A stretch of 64,000 nt of DNA from Nymphaea colorata (taxonomy: Eukaryota; Streptophyta; Magnoliopsida; Nymphaeales; Nymphaeaceae), in NCBI RefSeq assembly GCF_008831285.2, contig NC_045146.1:2382001-2446000 (forward strand), given 5' to 3'. Below the pieces are notes generated by a model, which was not told the DNA's origin, ran no database searches, and worked only from the letters and a program-made list of their open reading frames with translations. Within the stretch, counting starts at the first letter, position 1; the number at the start of each line of letters is the position of its first letter. The position numbers and the translations under genes were made by a program. Of the stretch, positions 25,801 through 36,182 are shown in pieces.

Positions 25801-28800
25801 TCAAGCAGCAATAAAGTTGGGTATCACTTCCTTGGCATCAGCTCTTGCTGAAAGGAGAGCTCTCAAAAAGCTGGTTGAAAGAGCTCGCTATGAGAATGAC
25901 AAAAGGAAGGAATCTATTGTTTCTTATTTATTGCATCTCATGAGGAAATATTCCAAGCTTTTTAGAAGTGAATGTCCTGATGATGTTGACTCTATGGGAT
26001 CAACTCCCTGCTCCCCGACTATTCAAGGCTCCATTGAAGAAGGTGCTGGTTCTGCGCAAGCTGTTGATGGCCAACTACGGAAATTTGAATCACTCAATAT
26101 TAAGCCAAATGGCAGGAGATCAGGGAACATACCTGTAAGCCCAGAGGAATTTAGGTGTCCGATTTCACTGCAATTGATGTATGACCCTGTTATAATTGCA
26201 TCTGGACAAACATATGAAAGGGTTTGTATAGAGAACTGGTTCAGCAATGGACATGACACCTGTCCAAAAACTCAGCAAAAACTGTCTCACCTTTCTCTGA
26301 CTCCAAATTACTGCGTCAAAGGCCTGATTGCTAGCTGGTGTGAGCAGAATGGAGTAAGACTCCCTGACCAACCGCCTGATTCCCTTGATTTGGATTACTG
26401 GAGATGGAATTTGTCACAATGTGAGAACATCAACCCAGGGTCAACAGAGGACAATGAATCTAGTCATGTAAAAGGAGCCAAAGTTGTACCTTTGGAGGAT
26501 AATGGTGATCTTGATGGGCTGGAAAAGCATGAAGAGATGGGAACTCAGGATATTTGTCTTGAGAATATTAAGATAAGTCTGGCTGAAGGCTACCAAAGGC
26601 TGCTGGATTTGCTGAATAGTGAAGAGGATATCGAAACAAAATGCAAAGCAGCAGAAGAGATACGATTTTTGCTGAAGGACAATGAAGAGGCAAGGATTTG
26701 TATGGGGGAGACTGGTTTTGCTGACGCCCTTGTGAGGTTCTTGAGAACTGGAGTACAACAGAGAAATGAGAAGGCCCAGGAGACTGGAACAATGGCTCTT
26801 TTCAATCTTGCTGTTGGCAATGACAAGTCTGTGCCATACTTTCTGCTTGTTTGTTCATCATCCTTTAGATCTTTGTGCACAAATGATGTTCACCATTATA
26901 AAGCTGTTCCAAATGATCATGTGCTATTAATGATCATATCTTTAGTATATTACCTGTTATGCATGCTCATAAAATTCTCAATTTTTGTTCATTTTCTGGT
27001 GCATTTCCTTTCTTTGTGATGCTTTTTCTATGTCTATGTGCATGTGCTGGCATTGATGTGCTAAAAAAAAAGGGTTTCTCATGGCTTCTTGATTGATTGA
27101 TATACCTGGTGTTTTTGGGTACATGCACATGCATCCCCCATTGCAACAACCTACATGCATGGACCTGTAAGTAGTCATGCATAGAGACATTCATGCATGG
27201 TCAGGCATGTGCTTATGTGTGAGAATGTAAACACTTCAGAATCAGGTAAGATCCACAATTTACCATATCCATTTGGTAAAATCTTCCTCGATCAGAGTTG
27301 GACTCATATTTGGATTTGGATTTAAAATTTCAAAAATGAATCTGGGTACAAGAGGGTTTAAGATCTGACTTTATAACCAGTGCAGATCCTTACTGGATTT
27401 CAGGCTTTGATTTGGGTTTGGGTGTCTAAATCATTTACTGAATTAGAATTTGATCATTCATATTCTTTTTGCCTCACTAGACCTGGCTGGATTTTAGCGG
27501 GTGCATTATCAAATCCTACTGACCACTTATATCTCTACTTCTTGCCTTTTCATGTTGCAATTATAAAGCAGAAAAATACGTCATTTTTACTGAAGACATT
27601 GTCCTTCATTTGCCCATAAAAGATCATGTGTCTTCTCATTGTTTTAATCATTTGTGCAAGTTTATTTGTGAAGGTATTTGCAGGTTTTAGTAAAATAAAG
27701 TCTTTAGACACTAAAGTTTTCCTTGCAACAAACTTATTTGGACAATTAAATGCTACAAGATGCAACAATGCAGATTTCAGGTTTTTTTTTTCCTTTTTCC
27801 TGTAGGAAGCTTTTATCGGAATTTCTTATTTTCAAATCTCTTATTGGTGTATGTGTGTGTGTATACGTTTGTAAGCAAGTATATATATGTCTGCATACAT
27901 ACTCTATATTTTCGACCTATTATCCGCCCTTGCATCTAGCATTGAGTAGACCCCATACACTGACTACATACTCTATATTTCCGTTTCTATTCTTATATTT
28001 GAATATGTTTATGTAAGTTCACTCTGAACTCATGATACATTTGACACAGTATTTTCTTGTCCATGCAACAGAAACAAGGAGTTGGTGATAGGTGCAGGAG
28101 TGCTTCCTTTGTTGGAAGAAATCCAGCAAACAAGCTCTTATGAAGCAGGCACTGCCCTTTACCTCAATCTATCTTGTTTGCATGAAGCCAAAGCAACTAT
28201 TGGCTCTTCTGGTGCCATTCCCTTCTTGGTGGGTTGTCTCCGCTTGCCAAAAACACAGTGTAGATTTGATGCTCTCCAAGCTGTCTATAATCTTTCTACG
28301 CTGGAGAGTAATATCCCCCGCTTGCTTGCTGCTGGAGTAGTTGCAAATCTTGCCCACATCCTCAGTGGCTCTGGAAACACTTGGCCAGATAAAGTTATTG
28401 CTGTCCTCTGCAATTTAGCATCCACTAAGCAGGGTAGAACAGAAATAATTATGTTTCCAGGGCTCCTGGGTTCACTTGCATTGGTTCTTGACTCTGGTAC
28501 TCAAGTCGAGCAAGAACAGGCGGTTTCATGTCTTTTAAGTTTGTGTGTTGGAGATGAGCAGTGCAGCCAACTGGTCTTGCAAGAAGGGGTGGTACCATCT
28601 CTAGTTTCCCTGTCCATAAATGGCACATCAAGAGGAAAGGACAAGGCACAGAAGCTACTGGTGCATTTTCGAGGGCTGCGAGAACGTGACCCAGTGAATA
28701 GCAGCTCCCAACCATTGTTAACTACAAATGGAAGCACCAGGGAAGAGCCAGTTGAAAGGGAGGTAAAGTCAGTGGTAAAGTTTAAGTCAAAGTCAAACCG

Positions 28801-28861
28801 ACTGGGCAGGGTTCTAAGTTCCATGTGGAAGGTTAAATCACTCTCAATACGTCGGTTTTGA
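19848..28861 (+). CDS. PUB45: U-box/ARM-repeat E3 ubiquitin ligase (PUB45-like)
   Basis: Coding exons are 19848-19907, 20921-21106, 24536-24643, 25652-26826 and 28072-28861, giving 772 residues from 19848 (769 from 19857). Arabidopsis PUB45 is about the same length. Residues 1 to about 250 form the UND-type helical N-terminus (MDASEVEE start, then KSGIQALCSLH and RKESIVSYLLHLMRKYSKLF). The U-box spans about 282-355 (PEEFRCPISLQLMYDPVIIA, then CPKTQ and SWCEQNG). ARM-like helices fill about 430-720, and the C-terminus has the GR-x-LSSMWKVKS motif seen in the PUB6/7/45 group. By family it binds an E2 through the U-box and transfers ubiquitin to unknown substrates. Introns total over 6 kb. The last donor (GTCTGT at 26827) is weak, but joining it to 28072 gives the conserved NKEL segment in frame. 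Confidence 0.92.
21107..24535 (+). other. Large intron of the U-box gene with repeat relics
   Basis: This is a 3.4-kb intron. Near 21446-21620 it holds a fragment beginning GGCAGAGCCAGAATTTTTG, related to the Tip100-like MITE ends, then a G-rich run at 21597-21630. No exon-like frame that fits the protein family was found. Confidence 0.5.
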
Positions 28862-29785
28862 GGGTGGAAACCTGTAAAATAAGTGATTGTCTAGCTTTTT
28901 CTTCACTTAATTTTTTTTCAGAAGCCCGGTTAAATGCTATAGCCCTTCCTCTTCTACCCGTTTGTCAGACGGATCGGAAGCTGCCTCAAAAGATGTGTAT
29001 AGAAGCCCTGTATATCTGTCTCCCTCCCACCCTCCCCCACTTTTTGACTTTCTGGATGAAAAATCCTCAATGCCTTTGCGTTTTCCGGGCACTTGTGGTG
29101 CTCTGTGATGTGAGTCTGAAGGCATTTCTTCCTCTGTAAAGTTTCTGTTTTTGTGTTATATGAGTGTGTAAGAGAGAAAGAGAGAGATAGATCTATTCGC
29201 ATGAGGTTTCAATCGTACATTAAATATCTTTAACTCAAACAGTCGTCTGTTTGAACTTAAATATCTCGAAGAATGAGAAGAGTAACAACCAAGAACCAAA
29301 AGAGTAACACTGTTATTGTCAATATCAAAGCATTGGCTCCATAAATTGCAATGGATGTCCAAAAGAGTTTGATCTTGCTCTGTCTCGCCGGAAGAATGCT
29401 CGGATTCGTTCTTGAGTTGTGAACTTTATTTGCTTTGGCCACTGGTTGACATCGATGAGCATTTTGTACTAGATTCAGCTCAAATATGCCTGTGATTCGC
29501 CATTGAGATGGGAGATACTTGGAGATTCTTGGCAACCTTGGGATACTACTAAGTTTATGGGTCATGAATTAAGGTTTTCAGCGAAGAATGTTGTTTTCTT
29601 GCCATGTAGCCTTTCGTTGTAGTATTCATGTATGAGCAAAAAGATAGTTTACAAATTTATGAAGTTGTAAGAACTTGGTTGGAAGCTCCCTCCTCATCTT
29701 AAAATTTTGGCCATGCAGAAAAAGTATGTTTCTTTACAATCCTCTTATGTTGGAAGGTACTGCGTATGCATAACGTCATCATATC
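28862..29785. other. 3' flank of the U-box gene
   Basis: Probable 3'UTR followed by intergenic sequence. No gene is recognised. Confidence 0.5.
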
Positions 29786-30097
29786 TAGGCTGCAGGCTGC
29801 ACAAGGGTCGAGCCAACTCAAGCTCGACTCGAACCGGCTCGAAACAAGTTGAGCTCTAGTTTAAATTTACATTTGAAATGTTAAACGAGTCGACTTTTGA
29901 TTTATAAGAAGTCGACTCATTTAAACTTAGGTCAGCTCAACTACAGGAAACCACTTCATCATAGTTGAATACGTTGAACTAGTTAAAAGAAACAAGACAA
30001 TTAACAAAAACGAGTTAAGTGAGTTGAGCTTGACGCTATATAGTAGAGTTGAGTTCAAGCTGACCCAGCTCAATCACTCGGCTTGTGTGCAGTCTCA
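29786..30097. mobile_element. Non-autonomous hAT-type MITE, 312 bp
   Basis: The element starts TAGGCTGCAGGCTGCAC and ends GTGTGCAGTCTCA, with imperfect inverted ends carrying CTGCACA and clusters of GAGCC/CTCGAC words. It is flanked by ATCATATC (29778-29785) and CTCATATC (30098-30105), a 7/8 match to an 8-bp target duplication typical of hAT elements. The interior has no coding capacity. Confidence 0.65.
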
Positions 30098-30330
30098 CTC
30101 ATATCTATTTTAAACGGTCTTGAAGTGTGCTTTTGAGAAGCGATGGCCTAGTATGTCTGAATCGGTCCGTTAAAATAAGACGACCTTTTCCATTTGATGC
30201 GACCGATACAGTGGGGAGCATTCTTTTATTATTTTCTCTGTTATTCATTTTCCTTTTCCGTCTTTTGTAATTTGCTAGTGACAGAAAGTTATTTACTAAG
30301 AAAACTCCACGCTGTCTGCCAATAACACAA

Positions 30331-30403
30331 GCCCGTCTAGCTCAGTCGGTAGAGCGCAAGGCTCTTAACCTTGTGGTCGTGGGTTCGAGCCCCACGGTGG
30401 GCG
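30331..30403 (+). tRNA. tRNA-Lys(CTT): tRNA-Lys (anticodon CUU)
   Basis: A 73-nt cloverleaf. The acceptor stem GCCCGTC pairs with GGTGGGC (two wobble pairs). The D arm contains AGCTCAGTCGGTAGAGC and the anticodon stem is CAAGG/CCTTG with loop CTCTTAA, so the anticodon is CTT. The T arm contains GGTTCGAGCC and the discriminator base is G. No intron is present and CCA is not encoded, as in nuclear tRNA genes. A T-rich stretch follows within 30 bases. Internal A and B boxes are intact, so it should be transcribed by RNA polymerase III. Confidence 0.97.
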
Positions 30404-32133
30404 TTTCTCATTTTTCAGCACCCTTTCTCATTTTTTCCCCCTTAAATCGGTGCGTGGGCAGGCTCGGCTCGAGCTTAGCTTAGCTTCAGTCTTGGGACAC
30501 CGGTTGGCGTCTTCCTTCCCATCAGCGAGGGGCACGTGTACCATGCTAGAGGGGAACACGACCTCCTGCGCTTCAATCTTAATAAGCTTTCCGCTTTCCG
30601 ATGCCAAAGCCTTCGAGTCAAAAACACAAAGTTGGCGATGATGTTGTGGACTTATTCAAACCTTCCTTGATAACCATCGAAGTGCCCCAATTCAATCGGA
30701 TCTTGCGCCATGTATTGATGATCTTTTTAATCTAATCATAATATATTTTTCAATATTTGATTTGTTTTCTATAAGTATTTTGCGCCATTCGAACTTTATT
30801 GAACGTTGATTGGATGGAAAAGTACGCCAACTGCTCGGTTAGGGTAGTGTAACTTCTCACCAACTTGAGGGGCAAGCGGATTAAAATCTGTTGGCTTATG
30901 GGCTATCCCAATTAACGTAGATAGGACTGCCATCAAGCCTCTGGCTGTTCTTGATTTACGAACCTAGTTATATGCATACGTCGTGTGCATTTGCATTGTG
31001 CACAGGTTCGTGTATGTGTATGACACATACTTAGGCCAGAGGCTTAATGAAAATGGACCAAAGGTACAGTTGTCATGGCTTAAAGACTGCGCAATGCAAG
31101 ATTCATGTGAATATTCTCATAAAACTTTAGAACTGGCAAGTTAGTGGCTAATGTAAATGTCTGAGCAGGATGAGTTATTCACCCGGCGCAAGATATCACA
31201 TTGTTCGAAGAACCCTGGCTAGGTGCTGCAGGAATAAAGGATCGTCAACAAAGCGGCCTAGTGCATTCTAGATTACTATCCAAGATGCTTTATTATTTGA
31301 TTATGACGTCATGTGAAGTTTATGGACTGTGAGCTGATTAGATCTGTTTAATGATATATTTGCTTGACTGTTTGTATCAAGTAACTCAAAACCGTGCATC
31401 CTTTGATGCTAGACAAAAATTGAAGGTCAAAGTGTATTAAGCGCACGAGAATATACATTGCATGTGATCAAAGAATTAAGCAGTTATAATATATAATCTT
31501 CAGTCCAATGTGGTTTCAACCTTATAAAGGTAATGTCCTGTGTTCAAACGTCAAAGTAATTACTTTCTTCAGCCGACTGGCGTGCTTTCAACCTTATCTA
31601 GATACTATCCTTTGTTCAAATTAATTTCTTTCTTCAACTTTAACCCGTGTTCTTGTCAAATCGACACCAAGCCAAACAATATCATCTCCCTAATATTTTT
31701 ACACTCGATCTCATCTTCATGGAGGTTGGCGTTCACCCTCTCTCCCTACCACTCTTAATAAGCATGGGAGATTATCGCGCTGTTTCTTGTGTTTTAATAT
31801 GTCATCGATGCATCACCTCATGATCACTAAGACCAAGCTCAAGAACCTTCATAATCCTCAGTATTAGGAGAGAAGCAGTAGCTAAGCCATTGCAGCTCTC
31901 TGTTGCTGTTGCAGATAGAATTAAAAGCGTTGTGTTGTTAATCTTATCTCCAAGAACTGGCCCAACTAGGCATTCCAATAATCAAACAATTAGACAACAA
32001 AGTGTGGATCGAGCAATAGTTTCAGATAAATTTCTCAAGGGATCAAATAAATCGGAAAAAACTTGCCTTAATATAGAGGCTTTTTGGGTACAACTTTGTC
32101 TACCAAATGAAAAGTGTGCCCACCATTCTCATT
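30404..32133. other. Intergenic between the tRNA and the retrotransposon
   Basis: About 1.7 kb with no recognisable gene or clear repeat. Frames such as 30450-30641 lack any family signature. Confidence 0.5.
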
Positions 32134-34675
32134 ATCTTCATCTCCTTTGTTTCTGATACGGAACTACCTAAGACTAGGCTGGGACTAGCCTTGATTGCTG
32201 CCGAATCCCATCGACTACCACAGACCGACAACGCTAAGCTTGTCTGCACGAACCCTTTGTCGCCAGACAAACACGAGAGACTTGCTAAGGGTGAGATTTG
32301 GGCACTGGGTATAGGGGGCAGAGAGGCTTTACTAACCATGAATGGTGCAGCTTGTAGCGCTAATAACGCCACACAAGACCTAACGTCACACTAGGTAACC
32401 GTCGGAGGCATGCCATTGCCGGCCACAGGCGCAGCACAACCCCTAGGCACGGTCGAGCGCTCAGCCGAGGGACGTCGCAGGCTATCAGGTGCCGAGGACG
32501 CAAACGGGTGCCACGCGCAGGAGGCCACTCGAGGAGTGGGGAGGTTATTGCGGACGGAGACATGATCAGAGAGCGCAACGGAAACCTTAAGGAGACTATC
32601 GGGCCATAGACGACACCAACCGAGAGCCCTAGGGAGGCTAACGAGCGGGCGCCAGCAGCAGTGGCAGCGACAGAGCACGGACAGGGTGCCCATCGTCATT
32701 GTGAGGCTAACGAGCAAGGGGGCCCTTTCAGTGAGGGCGGTATTTTCTTTAGGGAGGTTATCTCATGCCTTCAGCCAGGTGGGACCGAGCCCAGCCCCGA
32801 CCTCACCAGCATAGGCGTGAGGGAGAGGTTACGAGTTCAGCTGCCGGACCCAGCCGACCTGACCCAGACCGAGGTGGGTCCCTCCATGGAGTTGACCGAG
32901 CTAGGTCCGGTCAAACCCAAACTGAGCCCAGTTGACCGACCTAGCCACGCGAGCCCAGTTGACTCAGACCGAGTTGGAGGAGTTTCAGATTCGAGCCGAC
33001 CATAGCAGACCGTGACGGAGCCATTTCAGTGATACGGGTCAGCTTGGAGAGGTTTTTGAAAGGATCTGGTTCAGGACCCGATCCAGTAGTTTAGTTAGGA
33101 ACCAGTTTCTTATTTCAGTTCTGTTTAGTCTTGTATCGACCCGGGTCGAGACTTAGACCGAAGCGGGTCATGCTACAGTATAAATAATCTCTTTGTAAAG
33201 TTTAACCCTAAGTTTTAGATAATTTTTGGATAAGGTTTCTGCGTGAAACTTGGCTACTGTTCATCCGGCGCTTCGTGCGACTCCATCGTCTTCCTCCTCC
33301 ATTGTTGTGCTCAATCTGAGGTTCTTCTTCATCACCCTTGGATCCACTGATGGCAGTGTAGCGAACCACCATCAATCCCCTTACCCTCCGCTGGTTTCTC
33401 TCAACCAAGAGGTGGATCGAAGTCGACGCCGGCGGGTTGTTCTTCTTCAACGTTCTTCCCGAGCTGAAGCTAGATGATCATTGTGCGAACTCCTCAGCCA
33501 CAGAGGTGTTGAGAGGCGACATTCATCAAACAGAAGGCGTCCTTCAGAGTTCACGCAATGCCTAAGTGACGGTGAGGAGCTCTGTGGCGCGTTAGACCGT
33601 CCTACAACCGGTTGAAAAGTTAAGTGTGTTTTCCAGCATCATTCCTTCATCTAGTTACTGTAAATCGCCTCCCGAATCATTCGTATACCGTGAGAAGCTT
33701 CTGGCGTCTATCGTGGATGATCTACTAGAGGGTTTGAACGAAGGAGAATCGGTTGGAGAGACGTTCGAGGACGATCGAGCCATTTTCGGTTCATTCGGGT
33801 GAAACAGGCCTCCCATAGCTAGTCTCATTCCGGGTTTTAATCGGAGGCTCAATCGGCCACAACTTTTGGGAGTTTTGGTACTGATCGCTTCCTACTGAAT
33901 CATGCTGTCGAAGGGAAGTGGAATCAAGTCAATGCGTTCAGTATCGAGTGATTTACGAGTGTGAGAAGTCTGATAAAGTTCTGTCAAGCATTTCCACTGA
34001 CCAACCCCTGTTCACGGCGATTTTTCCAACGATCCCATTGTCGGATCTTTACGATTCCGGTGACATTCAATTCCAACATATTTGTGATCATCTCCACCAA
34101 GTTTGACATCGATCGGACCGTAGATGATGTTTCTGGAGGCGACGGTCGGAATCTGGCAGGAATAGGCAGTGATCCTCACTGTTCCTTCGCCACAGGCAGC
34201 TGCGACCCAATCTTCGCTTAGAACATTGGGAACACAGTTTAACCGGGTGATTTATCAACTCTAGCTCGTTCCAAATTTGATTATCTATTGATTGCAATCA
34301 ATTAGCCGACGACAAACCTCCTTGCTGTTTGGCCACATAAGGGTTGAGGGTGTGGTTTGTGCGCTTAGGCATGTATGTTTGTGATGAATGCTTGGATGTG
34401 AATGTGATTAAGTGAGGTGAGCGCTTAATTTATATTGTCATGGTTGTATTAAGCCTTGAACCCCTTAACACTATTGTAGTAGGATTGACCATTTGGGTTC
34501 GAGAAATTCTCTTGTATTTCTATCCTAACTTAGGAATTTAAGCCGAGGTTGCTGTCTGGCGAGAGAAAAGTGTAATTCTTAATCTTTAGCCTATCGGAGC
34601 CTGCCTCAAGAGATCTTGGGAAGGGAGCTCGGCATTCGACAGCAAGCTTAGGCGGTCCTAGTCGGGTTCCCATCA
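32134..34675 (+). repeat. 5' LTR
   Basis: Homology to the 3' copy begins at ATCTTCATCTCC (32134) and ends at CCCATCA (34675). A TATA element (TATAAATAA, 33179-33187) places U3 at about 1.07 kb and R plus U5 at about 1.45 kb. The exact left edge is uncertain by about 30 bases because the copies diverge there. Confidence 0.85.
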
Positions 34676-34678
34676 GTT

Positions 34679-34690
34679 TGGTATCAGAAC
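34679..34690 (+). other. Primer-binding site
   Basis: TGGTATCAGAAC lies three bases after the 5' LTR. It matches the plant initiator tRNA-Met primer site (TGGTATCAGAGC) except at one base. Confidence 0.8.
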
Positions 34691-34714
34691 ACCTTGGAGG
34701 CTGATTGAGCAGTT

Positions 34715-36100
34715 ATGGCAAAGAAGAAGAACATAAGAGTTGAGCGACAGGAATTTGATTTGGGCGCCGAAGATGCCGCCACCGAATTACTTCAAGAGGA
34801 CAGTGGAAGGAACACATCAAACCAAGAGAAGTTTACGCGAATAGAGATCGAGCTTGAGGAATTGAAAGAAAGAATGGGTCAACAAAGTCAGTCATCACGT
34901 GTGGAAGAGAAGCTATCTCGTTTTGAGGAAGCTATGATCTGTATGTCTTATCAATACGCGCAAATAAGTTACCAATTGGGTTTCTTAACCGGCCGAATTA
35001 ATAAAATAGACCAATTGTCAGAAAGCATAGAAGGGCTAAATCAAATAATGGAACGTATGAAAAGATCCGTTAATCATGGACACAATCGGGAAGATAAGGG
35101 AAAAAGACCATATGAAGAGCCTCACACGTCATATCAATCTACCAAAGAGCATGCCGCATCGAGTTTTGGGGAGATTAAAATTGGAAAAGACACTCAAATT
35201 CCACCCAAAACTAATGAAACTCTCATGGGGAATAAAAGGCCCACGGGAGTTAACATACAACTTGTTCTAATCCTCCGGTAGAAAAAGATGAGATTTCAGA
35301 TGAGGATAGTGAGGAAACCGAACAAAGAAGTGAGAAAAGGAGGTGCCACAGGCATAATGAACCCCGATCCAACCATCGGGTGGACTTTCCTAGGTTCGAT
35401 GCAAAGACGCCCAAGATTGAGTGATTAAAGCGGAACAATACTTTGAGTGCCAAGAAGTTAGGGAGGACAAAAAGATTACCACAGCCATGATCTATTTCGA
35501 AGGGGCAGCTATGAGGAGGTATAGTTCGTACAAGAGAAAGAACCCGGTCATGGTATAGGGAACGTTTTCAAATGCATTACTCACTCGCTTTGGAGTCTCA
35601 TCATATACCAATTATCATGTGAAACTCATCAACATGAAACAAATCACTAGCATAGAAGAGTTTCAAGGTCGATTTGAGGACATGTCATGTATGGTTGGAG
35701 ATTGGCCTGAACCCGCACTCATAGGTGCATTCATGTCGGGATTGAGAGACGATATTAGAATCGAGATGTTATCCGAAGAACATGTAGATTTAGACAGTTG
35801 TTTTGGAAGGACATGAATTATGGAGGAAAAACTCTTCAAGCGGACAGCTTATGAGAAGTTCTCTAAGCTATGAGGCTTCAACCAAAACAATGAGAATTTC
35901 AATAAACCTACTCCTAAACCACAACCACAAGCGTTTTCAAGGAGAGATACACGTCCAGCCGTTAGGGACAATGTTCTGATTCGTTACATTACCGCTAAGG
36001 AGAGGGACGAAAGGTTCAAGGCAGGGTTATGCGTGTCTTGTGAGGAAAAGTGATTCAAGGGTCACAAATGTAAGAAATTTCAGCTCATGGTGGTTGTAGA
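34715..36100 (+). pseudogene. gag: gag remnant
   Basis: It starts with ATG 25 nt after the primer site. The first frame (34715-35281) is charged and partly coiled-coil, then ends at a TAG. A second segment (35619-35816) has the capsid-like ITSIEEFQGRFEDM and ALIGAFMSGLRDDIR motifs. A zinc-knuckle-like CVSCEEK...FKGHKC lies near 36030-36075 with an in-frame TGA in the middle. Several frame changes separate the segments. Confidence 0.75.
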
Positions 36101-36182
36101 GGATGAGGACGAAGTTGAGGTTTCAATCCCAGTTGAGGAAGAATAGCCAGTAGAACAAGAGAGCCCAACTGAAACTGAGAAG

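Noticed and set aside
30450-30641. 63-codon frame after the tRNA gene
   Set aside because: No conserved features, no splice context; likely chance.
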